Source: Microbulbifer sp. MI-G (GTDB taxonomy: Bacteria > Pseudomonadota > Gammaproteobacteria > Pseudomonadales > Cellvibrionaceae). From it: a DNA stretch of 64,000 nt. Positions 37,182-45,832 of this stretch are shown here, piece after piece. The first letter of the stretch is position 1, and each line of letters starts with the position of its first letter. Both the position numbers and the translations under genes were made by a program. The notes under the pieces are model-generated. The model did not search any database, had not been told where the DNA came from, and saw only the letters and a list, made by a program, of their open reading frames with translations. Location: NCBI RefSeq assembly GCF_030440425.1, contig NZ_CP098023.1, positions 2,035,501-2,099,500 of the forward strand, given 5' to 3'.

Positions 37182-38531
37182 ATGAATAAGACTGAGCTGC
37201 AACAACAGGATCGCAAGCATCTGTTGCACCCTTTCACCGACTTCCATGATCTGGGCCAGCAGGGCACCCGGGTGATTACCCGTGCCGAAGGCGCTTATAT
37301 TATCGATATCGATGGTCACCGCATGCTGGATGGCATGTCCGGCCTCTGGTGCTGCAACCTGGGCTACAGCCGCAGGGAAATCAGTGATGCTATTTACCAG
37401 CAGCTGAACACCTTGCCGTTTTACAACAGCTTTTTCCAGTGTACCACTGTGCCCTCTATCGAACTGGCCAATGCCCTTTCGGAAGTGACTCCGGCGACTA
37501 TAAACAACGTGTTCTTTACCGGTTCGGGCTCTGAGGCGAATGACACCAATCTGCGTATTATCCGCCGCTTCTGGGACCTGCAGGACCGGCCGGAGAAACG
37601 CATCGTGATCTCCCGCAAGAATGGCTATCACGGCTCCACTATTGCTGGTGCCAGTCTCGGTGGCATGAGTGGGATGCGCAAGCAATTCCAGCCGCTGGAT
37701 TACATCGAGCATGTGCAGCAACCTTACTGGTTCGCCGAGGGTGGGGATATGTCACCCGAGGAGTTTGGCATTTACGCCGCTCGCTCCCTGGATGAAAAAA
37801 TCCAGGAACTGGGCCCGGAGAATGTTGCGGCCTTTATTGCCGAACCGATCCAGGGAGCCGGCGGCGTGGTCATCCCGCCGGAAACCTATTGGCCGGAGGT
37901 GAGGAAGGTGCTGGGCCAGTACGATATCCTGCTGGTGATGGACGAGGTAATTTTTGGCTTTGGCCGCACCGGAGCCTGGTTCGGAGCCGATTACTACGGC
38001 ATGAAACCGGACCTGATGACGTTTGCCAAGGCGGTGACCAATGGCTACTTTCCCCTGGGCGGTACCCTGGTGAGTGACCGGGTCGCTGAAGTGATCAAAA
38101 GCAAAGGGGGAGAGTTTACCCATGGCTACACCTACTCCGCGCACCCTGCAGCCTGTATGGCGGGCCTGGCGACTATCAATATCCTGCGCAATGAGAAGAT
38201 TATTGACACGGTGCGCGACGTGACCGGTCCCTACCTGGCCAAACGCTGGGCAGAACTGGCGGATCATCCGATTGTGGGCGAGACCCGCAGCCTGGGTATG
38301 GTTGGCGCCCTGGAGCTGGTGAAGGACAAACCCAGCCGCGCCCGTTTCGATGAGGATTGCACCGCCGGCGGTGTGTGTCGCGACCTGAGCATTAAAAATG
38401 GCCTGGTGATGCGCGCCACCGGCGATACCATGATTATCGCGCCGCCGTTGATCATCACCACCGAGCAGGTGGATGAGTTGGTGGAGAAGGTTCGGCGCAC
38501 TCTGGACGACACTGCCGCGGTACTGGCGTAA
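37182..38531 (+). CDS. Class III aminotransferase, probable putrescine--pyruvate aminotransferase
   Basis: A 449-residue PLP enzyme. The start at 37182 has AGGAG five bases upstream; the frame is open upstream but with unrelated sequence. Class III motifs are clear: NNVFFTGSGSEANDTNLR, MDEVIFGFGRTG, and the PLP lysine in TFAKAVTNGYFPLGG. The N-terminal LHPFTDFHDLG pattern is typical of SpuC-like omega-aminotransferases that use pyruvate as acceptor. The next gene encodes a glutamine-synthetase-like enzyme of the gamma-glutamylpolyamine type, so both probably break down putrescine or another polyamine. Beta-alanine or taurine as substrate remain possible. Confidence 0.85.
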   Translation: MNKTELQQQDRKHLLHPFTDFHDLGQQGTRVITRAEGAYIIDIDGHRMLDGMSGLWCCNLGYSRREISDAIYQQLNTLPFYNSFFQCTTVPSIELANALSEVTPATINNVFFTGSGSEANDTNLRIIRRFWDLQDRPEKRIVISRKNGYHGSTIAGASLGGMSGMRKQFQPLDYIEHVQQPYWFAEGGDMSPEEFGIYAARSLDEKIQELGPENVAAFIAEPIQGAGGVVIPPETYWPEVRKVLGQYDILLVMDEVIFGFGRTGAWFGADYYGMKPDLMTFAKAVTNGYFPLGGTLVSDRVAEVIKSKGGEFTHGYTYSAHPAACMAGLATINILRNEKIIDTVRDVTGPYLAKRWAELADHPIVGETRSLGMVGALELVKDKPSRARFDEDCTAGGVCRDLSIKNGLVMRATGDTMIIAPPLIITTEQVDELVEKVRRTLDDTAAVLA

Positions 38532-38613
38532 ACTCGCCGCAGTGTCTCTCTATGGCTGCCCCCCTGCCCGCTGCTAGTGGCAGGGGAGGCTCTGGGCCGT
38601 TTCTGCGGTTTGA

Positions 38614-40020
38614 ATGGATTATCTCAGGCAATATATGTCTCAAGAAAAGAATCTCGCTGGCCGATCGGATTTGCTGGCGCAATCACACAGGTTCCTGGCT
38701 GAGCATACGGATTTAAAGTGGATTGAAGGCTTTATATTCGATATCAATGGTGTGCCCCGCGGTAAGTGGCTGCCCGCCGAGTCAGCGCAGAAGCTACTCA
38801 AGGGGGGCCTGCAGATGCCTCGCAGCGCCGTCAGTCTGGATATCTGGGGACGGGATATCGAGAATAGCCCGCTGGTGTTTGCCAGTGGCGACAGCGATGG
38901 CGTCTGTCTCCCGGTATCCCCGGTCAGCCTGGCACCCTGGCACAGGGAGCCGACCGCCCAGCTGCATATGCAATTGCACGAAGCGGATGGTTCCGCACTC
39001 TACGCCGATCCGCGCACCCAGTTGCAACGGGTGGTGGACAGGTTAAAAGGACTCGGATACAGCGCGGTTTGCGCCACTGAACTGGAATTCTATCTGTTGC
39101 ATGACGAACCGGACCATCTGGCGCATCCGCGCCCGGTCAGCGATAACGACGCGGAGCTGGTGCCCTCCACAGACGTATACGATCTGTCGGAACTGAACGC
39201 CCAGCGGCATTTCTTCGCCGATGTCCGCGCAGCCTGTGAAGAGCAGGGTATTCCGGCGGATTCCGTACTATCGGAATGCGCTCCCGGTCAATTTGAAATT
39301 GACCTCAGGCACAGTGCCGACCCCCTTGCGGTTGCGGACCAGACCCTGCTGTTCAAGCGTCTGTTAAAAGGCGTGGCCTCTAGCCACGGCCTTCGTGTCA
39401 GCACCATGGCGAAGCCGTTTGGCAACCGGGCCGGGAACGGTATGCATGTGCATCTGAGCCTGATTGACGGTGCTGGAAGGAATGTTTTCAACAACGGCAG
39501 CGAACAGGGTTCGGCCCTGTTGCACCAGGCAGTTGCAGGCATGCTGGCGAGCGCAAATGATGCGATGGCATTCTTCGCCCCGCACAGCAATTCCTATCGC
39601 CGTTTCCAGGAGAGTTCCCATGCACCACTGAACCTGTGCTGGGGTTATGATAACCGCACCACCACCCTGCGCATTCCAGCCAGTAAACCGGAGGCGCGCC
39701 GCATTGAGCACCGTATCGCCGGCGCCGATGTGAATCCCTATCTGGTTCTGGCGGCGATTCTCACCGGTGTATGTCACGGGCTGGAAAACCAGTTGGAACC
39801 ACCGGCTCCGGTTACGGGGGATGCCTACCAGGTTGAGAGTGAGCAGCTGATCAATACCTGGGGTGGCGCCCTGCAGCGCTTTGGGCACAGCGACCTGTGG
39901 CGTGAGTATCTCGACCCGCGCTTTGCTGCACTGTTTGTGCTGCTAAAGCGGCAGGAGCAGGCTGAGATAGGCACACGGGTTACCGATGTGGAATACCAGA
40001 GTTACTTGTATCGCGTATAA
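38614..40020 (+). CDS. Glutamine synthetase family protein, probable gamma-glutamylpolyamine synthetase
   Basis: A 468-residue enzyme (461 if it starts at the ATG at 38635). N-terminal beta-grasp domain about residues 30-120, then the catalytic domain with ATELEFYLL (metal-binding Glu residues), NRAGNGMHVHLSL, NSYRRF and RIEHRIAGADVNPYL. PuuA-type enzymes join glutamate to putrescine with ATP. The aminotransferase 82 bases upstream supports polyamine catabolism. The adenylylation Tyr motif typical of true GlnA is not visible, which argues against a housekeeping glutamine synthetase. Confidence 0.83.
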   Translation: MDYLRQYMSQEKNLAGRSDLLAQSHRFLAEHTDLKWIEGFIFDINGVPRGKWLPAESAQKLLKGGLQMPRSAVSLDIWGRDIENSPLVFASGDSDGVCLPVSPVSLAPWHREPTAQLHMQLHEADGSALYADPRTQLQRVVDRLKGLGYSAVCATELEFYLLHDEPDHLAHPRPVSDNDAELVPSTDVYDLSELNAQRHFFADVRAACEEQGIPADSVLSECAPGQFEIDLRHSADPLAVADQTLLFKRLLKGVASSHGLRVSTMAKPFGNRAGNGMHVHLSLIDGAGRNVFNNGSEQGSALLHQAVAGMLASANDAMAFFAPHSNSYRRFQESSHAPLNLCWGYDNRTTTLRIPASKPEARRIEHRIAGADVNPYLVLAAILTGVCHGLENQLEPPAPVTGDAYQVESEQLINTWGGALQRFGHSDLWREYLDPRFAALFVLLKRQEQAEIGTRVTDVEYQSYLYRV

Positions 40021-40608
40021 GCCAAGGCGAAATTGCTGGGGGTTGCAGTAGGGATGCATAGCCTCTCGATCCAATGGCTTTTGCGACATAGGCACGGCGG
40101 GATGGAATCCTCTGCTATACCTAAATTTAAGTGCGTAATGCGCTTGTAACTCTCCTCCTGAAAGTGTGTTCGAAATATCTGGCCCGCTATTTGGCGGGCA
40201 TTTTTTATTCTGCCTGCGGGTAAAATCCCACTTGTGTATGCCGGTGCCAGTTGCCGGTTTGTGCGCTGGTGAGGCGGTGAGGGAAGAGATTATGAAAGTT
40301 ATACATGAGATTAAAAACTGTCTGTAACTATATGTATTTATTGGTTTTATAGAAATATAAATTGTTGGTTTTGTAAAGGGGCAATGACTGACTTGTACGC
40401 GTTATTATCTGTCTCGGGATAATGCTTTCTGGACAGCATGGCCATTAGCGTGGACTGTTTCAGCCTAGCGGTCATTTCCGCGTCAGTGTATTCTTTCGGT
40501 TTCACTGCGCGGACCCGACTCAACCAGCGTGCATTGATGTGCTGCGTGTAAAGACAGTGTTTACCGGTCGCTGCGTGTGGGTCTCCGAACAATGCGAATA
40601 GGGAATTT
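40021..40608. other. Intergenic region before the glycan cluster
   Basis: 588 bases, with a terminator at 40182-40207 and an AT-rich patch at about 40285-40400, likely holding the cluster promoter. A minus-strand frame (40347-40670, 107 codons) overlaps the glycosyltransferase start; its last 60 codons have a plausible composition but no recognisable family, so it is not called as a gene. Confidence 0.4.
40182..40207 (+). terminator. Rho-independent terminator after the glutamine-synthetase-like gene
   Basis: GCCCGC, 6-base loop, GCGGGC, then A and six T residues, 162 bases after the stop codon. A classic intrinsic terminator. Confidence 0.88.
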
Positions 40609-41952
40609 ATGACCGCCTTGGGTAAGTGTACAGACGGTCCTCTGGCCGGCGGGGCCCGGCCACTCAACATATGTCTCCTGGGTTATCGCAGTCATCCACA
40701 CAGTGGTGGCCAGGGCATTTATCTCCGTTACCTGAGTAAGGCACTGGTGGATGCCGGACATGTTGTGGATGTTATTTCGGGTCAGCCTTATCCGCAGCTG
40801 GATGAAAGGGTAAAGCTGATTGAAATGCCCGGGCTCAACCTGTATGAAGCTGAGAGCCCCATCCGCGCTCTCAGGGCAAAGCACTTGTTGTCCTGGACGG
40901 ATTTTTTCGAGTGGTTGAGCAAGCTCACCGGTGGATTCGCCGAGCCCTATACCTTTGGCCGCCGGGTGGCCAAGTACCTGCGCAGGCACGGCCGCCACTA
41001 CGACATAGTGCACGATAACCAGTCGCTCAGTTATGGCCTGCTGGAAATTGAAAAAAGCGGCCTGCCTGTCGTAGCCACCATTCACCACCCCATTGCACGC
41101 GACCGACAGCTGGCACTGGATGCGGCGCCGGACTGGCGTTTCAGGTTATTAGTACACCGCTGGCATCACTTTCTGAATATGCAGACCAAAGTTGCACGCA
41201 AATTGCGTCATATTGTGACCGTATCGCGCCAGTCACAACGGGATATTGTCGAGCTGTTTGGTGTGGCACCCGAGCAGGTACAGCTGGTTTACAATGGCAT
41301 CGATACGGAGATATTCAAACCCGACCTGCAGGTGCAGCGTCTGCCGTTGCGTATTATGACGACGGCGTCAGCAGATCAGCCGCTCAAGGGGCTGCGGGTG
41401 TTATTGCAGGCCCTGGCCGCGCTGCGCAAACAATTCGCTGATGTGGAACTGCTGGTGGTGGGTGCGATGCAGGGGGGCGGTGCCACCGAGCAGCTGCTGC
41501 AACGTCTGCAATTGCGCGATTCGGTACAATTTGTTTCCGGCATTTCCAGTGAGGAATTGGTGAATTATTACCGCAGTGCCGCGGTTGTGGCCTGCCCGTC
41601 CCTCTATGAAGGGTTTGGGCTCCCTGCCGGAGAGGCGATGGCCTGTGGCACACCGGTGGTTTCGAGTGATGGGGGTGCGCTTCCAGAGGTGGTTGGCGAT
41701 GCCGGACTCCTGGTGCCGGCCGGTGACAGCCAAGCGTTGGCGGAGGCGCTTGACAGGGTGCTGTCCAGTGAAACGCTGCGGGCCGAACTGGGCGCGCGGG
41801 GCAGGGCCCGCATTGAGAACAGCTTCTCCTGGGACCTGGCTGCAGCGAACCTGGTGACCTATTACCGTAAAATACTGGGTGAACCCCCCTTGTCGCAGAG
41901 CAGTGGGTGCGATTTGGCCTCGAATACTATCCGCGGTGTGGAGGCTGCCTGA
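40609..41952 (+). CDS. Glycosyltransferase family 4 protein
   Basis: A 447-residue GT-B glycosyltransferase. The N-terminal lobe starts with LNICLLGYRSHPHSGGQGIY, a typical acceptor-side glycine loop. The C-terminal lobe has VYNGIDTEIF, LVVGAMQGGG, and the donor-binding CPSLYEGFGLPAGEAMACGTPVV, with the E-x7-E motif. AGGGAA lies upstream of the ATG. It transfers a sugar to a lipid, sugar or small acceptor in the cytoplasm. Its stop overlaps the start of the methyltransferase gene (TGATG), so the cluster is translationally coupled from here on. Confidence 0.9.
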   Translation: MTALGKCTDGPLAGGARPLNICLLGYRSHPHSGGQGIYLRYLSKALVDAGHVVDVISGQPYPQLDERVKLIEMPGLNLYEAESPIRALRAKHLLSWTDFFEWLSKLTGGFAEPYTFGRRVAKYLRRHGRHYDIVHDNQSLSYGLLEIEKSGLPVVATIHHPIARDRQLALDAAPDWRFRLLVHRWHHFLNMQTKVARKLRHIVTVSRQSQRDIVELFGVAPEQVQLVYNGIDTEIFKPDLQVQRLPLRIMTTASADQPLKGLRVLLQALAALRKQFADVELLVVGAMQGGGATEQLLQRLQLRDSVQFVSGISSEELVNYYRSAAVVACPSLYEGFGLPAGEAMACGTPVVSSDGGALPEVVGDAGLLVPAGDSQALAEALDRVLSSETLRAELGARGRARIENSFSWDLAAANLVTYYRKILGEPPLSQSSGCDLASNTIRGVEAA

Positions 41953-42698
41953 TGATCACAGTGGCTCCGCAACACTTGAACCTCCATCCCGGTCAGAAGG
42001 TGCTGGATCTCGGTTGTGGAGAAGGGCGCCACTGCATTCACCTGATGATCACCGATGCGGTGGATGTCTATGGCATCGACCTCTGCTTTGACGATGTGCG
42101 CACTGCCAGCGCGCGCGCTAGACCGTTTAGTAACCCCGAGTACGCAAACGGGCGCCTGCTGTTCGGTGTTGCCAACGGTCTGCAATTGCCTTTTGCGAAC
42201 GCTTGCTTTGATGTGGTGATCTGTTCTGAGGTGTTGGAGCATATCGGGGAATACCGGGCGCTTCTGGCGGAAATCGATCGGGTGCTGAAGCCCTCGGGAA
42301 TTTTCGCCGCCACTGTACCGGCTTATTTTCCCGAATGGCTCTGCTGGCAGCTCAGCGATGCTTACCACCAGGTGGAAGGGGGCCATATCCGCATTTTCCG
42401 TGAGCGTGAACTGCGCGAGAGTATTGAGGCCCTGGGGCACTGTTATTTTGCTCGCCACAAAGCCCATGCCCTGCACGCCCCTTACTGGTGGCTGAAGTGC
42501 CTGTTCTGGAACAAGCCGGATTCCCGCCTGGTGGCCGCTTACCACCGACTGCTGGTGTGGGATTTAATGAAACAGCCGATGCTCACCCGTGTTGTGGAAA
42601 AACTGTTGAACCCGGTACTTGGCAAAAGCCTCGCGCTCTATTTTGTCAAAGCCCACCGGGCGGTGCAGCAGTTGCCGGCGGGAGAAAAGAGCCCATGA
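41952..42698 (+). CDS. Class I SAM-dependent methyltransferase
   Basis: A 248-residue methyltransferase. The start at 41952 is the ATG sharing its A with the upstream stop; the in-frame ATG at 41907 would overlap the glycosyltransferase by 46 bases. SAM-binding motif I is VLDLGCGEGRHC near residue 20, followed by YGIDLC, PFANACFDVVICSEVLEH and RVLKPSGIFAATVP. It most resembles enzymes that methylate sugars or lipid-linked products. Four bases overlap with the next gene (ATGA). A C-terminal section of about 80 residues rich in Trp and Tyr may bind the acceptor. Confidence 0.87.
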   Translation: MITVAPQHLNLHPGQKVLDLGCGEGRHCIHLMITDAVDVYGIDLCFDDVRTASARARPFSNPEYANGRLLFGVANGLQLPFANACFDVVICSEVLEHIGEYRALLAEIDRVLKPSGIFAATVPAYFPEWLCWQLSDAYHQVEGGHIRIFRERELRESIEALGHCYFARHKAHALHAPYWWLKCLFWNKPDSRLVAAYHRLLVWDLMKQPMLTRVVEKLLNPVLGKSLALYFVKAHRAVQQLPAGEKSP

Positions 42699-43810
42699 GT
42701 GAGCTGGAGGCTTTACCGCTTGAGACTGCGGGGCTATTCCCGAACGGCTTTGTAAGGGACAGTGCAGCCTATATCCGCTCCCAGCAGCAGCCCGACGGTG
42801 CTATTCCCTGGTTTAAGGGCGGTCACGCCGACCCCTGGGACCATGTGGAGGCGGCCATGGGACTGGCGATTGCCGGTGAGCTGGCGGCTGCAGAGAAAGC
42901 TTACCAGTGGCTGGTGGATACGCAGTTGGAGGACGGCAGCTGGTGGGCGGCCTACAAGGATGGCGCAGTAGAGAATCGCGAGCGCCGCGAGAGCAATTTT
43001 GTTGCCTATGTTGCCACTGGTATCTGGCATTACTATTTGATCAGTGGTGATAGCCAGTGCCTGTCCCGTTTTTGGCCGGTGGTGGAGCGTGCCATTGAGT
43101 TTGTACTGGGCCTGCAAACCAAACACGGTGAAATTCACTGGGCGGTGGATGCTGAGGGCAGACCCAAAGAGGATGCCCTCATCACCGGCTGCTCTTCCAT
43201 CTACAAGAGCCTTGAGTGCGCGATCAATATCGCCCGCCGACTGGGGGTTTCACGCCCTCATTGGGAGTCGGGTCGTTTTGCCCTGGGCAAGGCCCTGCGT
43301 ACCAGACCTGAGCGATTCGACCGCACCTGGGCTTCCAAGGCGCGCTTTTCCATGGACTGGTTTTACCCGGTATTGTGCGGTGCTGTCTCCGGCGACGCGG
43401 CCCGCGTGCGCCTGCAGCAGCGCTGGGATGAGTTTGTGGTGGCCGGGCTGGGTTGCCGCTGCGTCAATGACGAGCCATGGGTGACAGTGGCTGAATCCTG
43501 CGAATTGGCCATGGCGCTACTGGCCACTGGGCAGCGCGCCCGTGCCGAAGCAGTATTTCGCGGGCTGCACCGCTGGCAGGACAGTGACGGCGGTTACTGG
43601 ACAGGCTATGTCTATCCCGATGATGCAGTCTGGCCGGAGGAGAAGACCACCTGGACGGTGGGGGCGATGTTACTGGCTGCGGATGCACTTGCCGGTCTGA
43701 CACCGGCGAGTGGGCTCTTTACCGCAGGGCGCCTGTTGTCAGAGTCGGCGCAGAATACCCAGGGTGTCCACTGTCTCGACCAGTTCGAATTGAGCGGAAG
43801 CCAGGGCTAG
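42695..43810 (+). CDS. Alpha/alpha-toroid protein with prenyltransferase/squalene-cyclase-like repeats
   Basis: A 371-residue protein beginning at the ATG of an ATGA overlap. It contains repeated motifs like those of terpene cyclases and prenyltransferases: QQPDGAIPWF, QLEDGSWW and DSDGGYWTGYV, suggesting an alpha6/alpha6 barrel. The DXDD motif of squalene cyclases is not visible, so cyclase activity is doubtful. Databases name such proteins prenyltransferase-like without a known reaction. Because it sits inside a glycosyl- and methyltransferase cluster, a role in binding or processing the product is likely. The last 72 bases overlap the 3' end of the opposite-strand methyltransferase gene. 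Confidence 0.65.
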   Translation: MSELEALPLETAGLFPNGFVRDSAAYIRSQQQPDGAIPWFKGGHADPWDHVEAAMGLAIAGELAAAEKAYQWLVDTQLEDGSWWAAYKDGAVENRERRESNFVAYVATGIWHYYLISGDSQCLSRFWPVVERAIEFVLGLQTKHGEIHWAVDAEGRPKEDALITGCSSIYKSLECAINIARRLGVSRPHWESGRFALGKALRTRPERFDRTWASKARFSMDWFYPVLCGAVSGDAARVRLQQRWDEFVVAGLGCRCVNDEPWVTVAESCELAMALLATGQRARAEAVFRGLHRWQDSDGGYWTGYVYPDDAVWPEEKTTWTVGAMLLAADALAGLTPASGLFTAGRLLSESAQNTQGVHCLDQFELSGSQG

Positions 43811-44356
43811 TTTATAGATATCGTAGGGCGCCTGGCCCCCATAGGCTGGATCGGGGAAAATATCGTGAATGGCGAGGTAACCACCCGGGACTATATGGCG
43901 GGGCCAGCTGCGGTAGTCGGCCATGGCCGCTTCCAGAGAGTGACTGCCGTCGATAAAGACGAGGCCCAGAGGGGTATTCCAGCAGCGCGCCGCAACCGAC
44001 GAAGACGCCACAATAGGCACCACCCAGTCGTCCAGTGCAGCGGCACGGATATTTGCCCGGAAGTTGCCAAAGCTGTCCATCATTTGAATTTGGTCGTCAA
44101 ACAATTCCGGATCATGGTATTCCTCCCCGCGCTGGTGCTCCTCAGAGCCGCGGTGGTGATCCACGGCAAACAATACGCTGTTGGTCAGTTTGCAGGCTGC
44201 GGCCAGGTATATGGTGGATTTACCGCAATAGCTCCCCACTTCGAGGCAGGGTCCAAGGCCACTGGCCTCTGCGGCGAGATGGTAGAGTGCTTCCCCTTCC
44301 TGGGCTGCGAGGAATCCCTTTATGGCTCGGGTATCAATGGGTAGTCTAATGGTCAT
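43739..44356 (-). CDS. Class I SAM-dependent methyltransferase (Methyltransf_24-like)
   Basis: A 205-residue methyltransferase on the opposite strand to its neighbours. The start at 44356 begins MTIRLPIDT; the ribosome site is weak and the frame is open upstream. Motif I is CLEVGSYCGKST; VFIDGSHSLEAAMADYR and GGYLAIHD follow, the pattern of metal-linked small O-methyltransferases. Its end overlaps the toroid gene by 72 bases tail to tail. The product matches the theme of glycan or small-molecule modification in this cluster. The reversed orientation is unusual within an otherwise collinear set. Confidence 0.82.
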   Translation of the reverse strand: MTIRLPIDTRAIKGFLAAQEGEALYHLAAEASGLGPCLEVGSYCGKSTIYLAAACKLTNSVLFAVDHHRGSEEHQRGEEYHDPELFDDQIQMMDSFGNFRANIRAAALDDWVVPIVASSSVAARCWNTPLGLVFIDGSHSLEAAMADYRSWPRHIVPGGYLAIHDIFPDPAYGGQAPYDIYKLALASAQFELVETVDTLGILRRL

Positions 44357-44451
44357 GGAAAAAGGCTTTCTACTTGTTGTGATCCGAACACTAAACGCCG
44401 GCACCCGCAAAAGCAATTGCGATTTGCAGTGCGGGTGCCTATCTCAATTGA

Positions 44452-45195
44452 ATGAGTGAAACCTGGCAAACGATGCGCAAAGATCACAGGCCCTATTGGC
44501 TCAAGAGTTTGCAGTTGCGCTGGCGCCGGTGGCGTACCGAGCGCTACCTGCTGCCGCAGTTCGATGCCGTGGGGGTTGAGCCGGAAGTGATGGACCCCGC
44601 TTCGGTGCATGTATTTGGTGCGAATATTCGCCTGGGCAACTATCCCCATTTAATTTCCAATACAGAAAAATGCATACGCTTTACTACCTTTGGGCACAAG
44701 GGGGGCGAGGCGTTCATTACCATTGGGCACTATGTACTGATTTCTCCCGGGGTGCGGATTTCCGCGGCGCACTCCATAGAAATTGGCGATGCCTGTATGC
44801 TTGCTGCCAATGTGTATATTACCGATTCCGACTGGCACGGCGTTTACAATCGCACCCGGCCTTTTCGCTGCACTGCACCGGTACGGCTGGGTAATAATGT
44901 CTGGATTGGCGATAGTGCCACCATTTGCAAAGGGGTTTCTATCGGCGATCATTCTGTGGTGGGTGCCGGTAGTATTGTCACCCGGGATGTGCCGGCAAAT
45001 GTGGTGGTCGCCGGCAACCCGGCGAAGCCGGTGAAAACCATAGATCCCAAACGGCGGATGATTACCCGGGAAGCCCTATTTACCGACGCTTACCGGCAAA
45101 CCCATAACCTGAAGGAATTGGATAAAATGCTGTTGCAGGGCAATAGCCTGCGCGGTTGGTTACGTGCATTGTTGTTTCCCCGGCGCGGTGATTGA
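44452..45195 (+). CDS. Hexapeptide-repeat acyltransferase
   Basis: A 247-residue protein with a left-handed beta-helix: repeats such as ITIGHYVLISPGVRI, IEIGDACMLAANVYI and VRLGNNVWIGDSATICKGVSIGDHSVV, closed by AGNPAKPVKTI. Catalytic His is probably that of ITDSDWHG. Members use acetyl-CoA or other acyl donors to modify sugars, typically in O-antigen or capsule synthesis. The first 30 residues are basic and could attach to the membrane. It is followed directly by the shikimate-kinase-like gene. The start codon at 44452 has only a weak ribosome site. Confidence 0.88.
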   Translation: MSETWQTMRKDHRPYWLKSLQLRWRRWRTERYLLPQFDAVGVEPEVMDPASVHVFGANIRLGNYPHLISNTEKCIRFTTFGHKGGEAFITIGHYVLISPGVRISAAHSIEIGDACMLAANVYITDSDWHGVYNRTRPFRCTAPVRLGNNVWIGDSATICKGVSIGDHSVVGAGSIVTRDVPANVVVAGNPAKPVKTIDPKRRMITREALFTDAYRQTHNLKELDKMLLQGNSLRGWLRALLFPRRGD

Positions 45196-45221
45196 ATCAT
45201 TTTGCTTCAAGATGTGAACGG

Positions 45222-45737
45222 ATGAAGAGAAGAAACAGCATTGTGCTGATAGGGATGCCCGGTGCGGGGAAAAGCACTCTGGGCGTTTTGCTGGCCAAAG
45301 AGATGGCCCTGGACTTTGTGGACACCGATGTTTTGATACAGGCCCGCAAAGGCAAAACCCTGCAACAGATTATTGCGGAGCGTGGCTATCTGAACCTGCG
45401 GAGCATAGAGGGGGAGATTATTGCCAGTGCCCATTTGCCCAGGCATGTGATCGCAACTGGTGGCAGTGTCGTGTACAGCGAAACGGGAATGGCAAACCTG
45501 CGCAGCTTCGGTACGGTTGTGTTTCTGGAGTGCTCGGCAGAAGAGTTGCGCCGCCGCATTCACAACTACGAGAGCCGTGGTATCGCCAAGGCACCGGGGC
45601 AAACCTTTGAAGCGTTATTCACGGAGCGCCAGGCACTTTACAGGCAGTATGCGGATATGACGGTACGCTGTGACGGTTTGACCTTGCAGGAAGTGCTGGA
45701 GCAGCTGGTCGAGGCACTGGAGAGGAAACGGAGTTAA
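45222..45737 (+). CDS. Shikimate-kinase-like P-loop kinase
   Basis: A 171-residue protein starting at the ATG at 45222; a TTG at 45192 overlapping the upstream stop is an alternative. Walker A is GMPGAGKST, then FVDTDVLI (the Asp that binds shikimate in AroK), LRSIEGE and ATGGSVV. The usual GGG is GGS, and the lid RPLL is replaced by RGIAKA, so the substrate is probably not shikimate but a related small polyol or sugar. Coupling to the acyltransferase gene places it in the glycan cluster rather than in aromatic synthesis. Confidence 0.8.
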   Translation: MKRRNSIVLIGMPGAGKSTLGVLLAKEMALDFVDTDVLIQARKGKTLQQIIAERGYLNLRSIEGEIIASAHLPRHVIATGGSVVYSETGMANLRSFGTVVFLECSAEELRRRIHNYESRGIAKAPGQTFEALFTERQALYRQYADMTVRCDGLTLQEVLEQLVEALERKRS

Positions 45738-45832
45738 AATACGCGGAATACTCCCGCCCAATTGCGGTGACAGTTTTTGGCGCACAGCGCCGAAAGCCCC
45801 GGGCGGCAGCGGGGCCCTCTGAAACCCTTTGT

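Noticed and set aside
40347..40670. 107-codon minus-strand frame before the glycosyltransferase
   Set aside because: It overlaps the glycosyltransferase start, and no product is recognised. The last 60 codons could be a remnant, so it is only noted in the intergenic entry.
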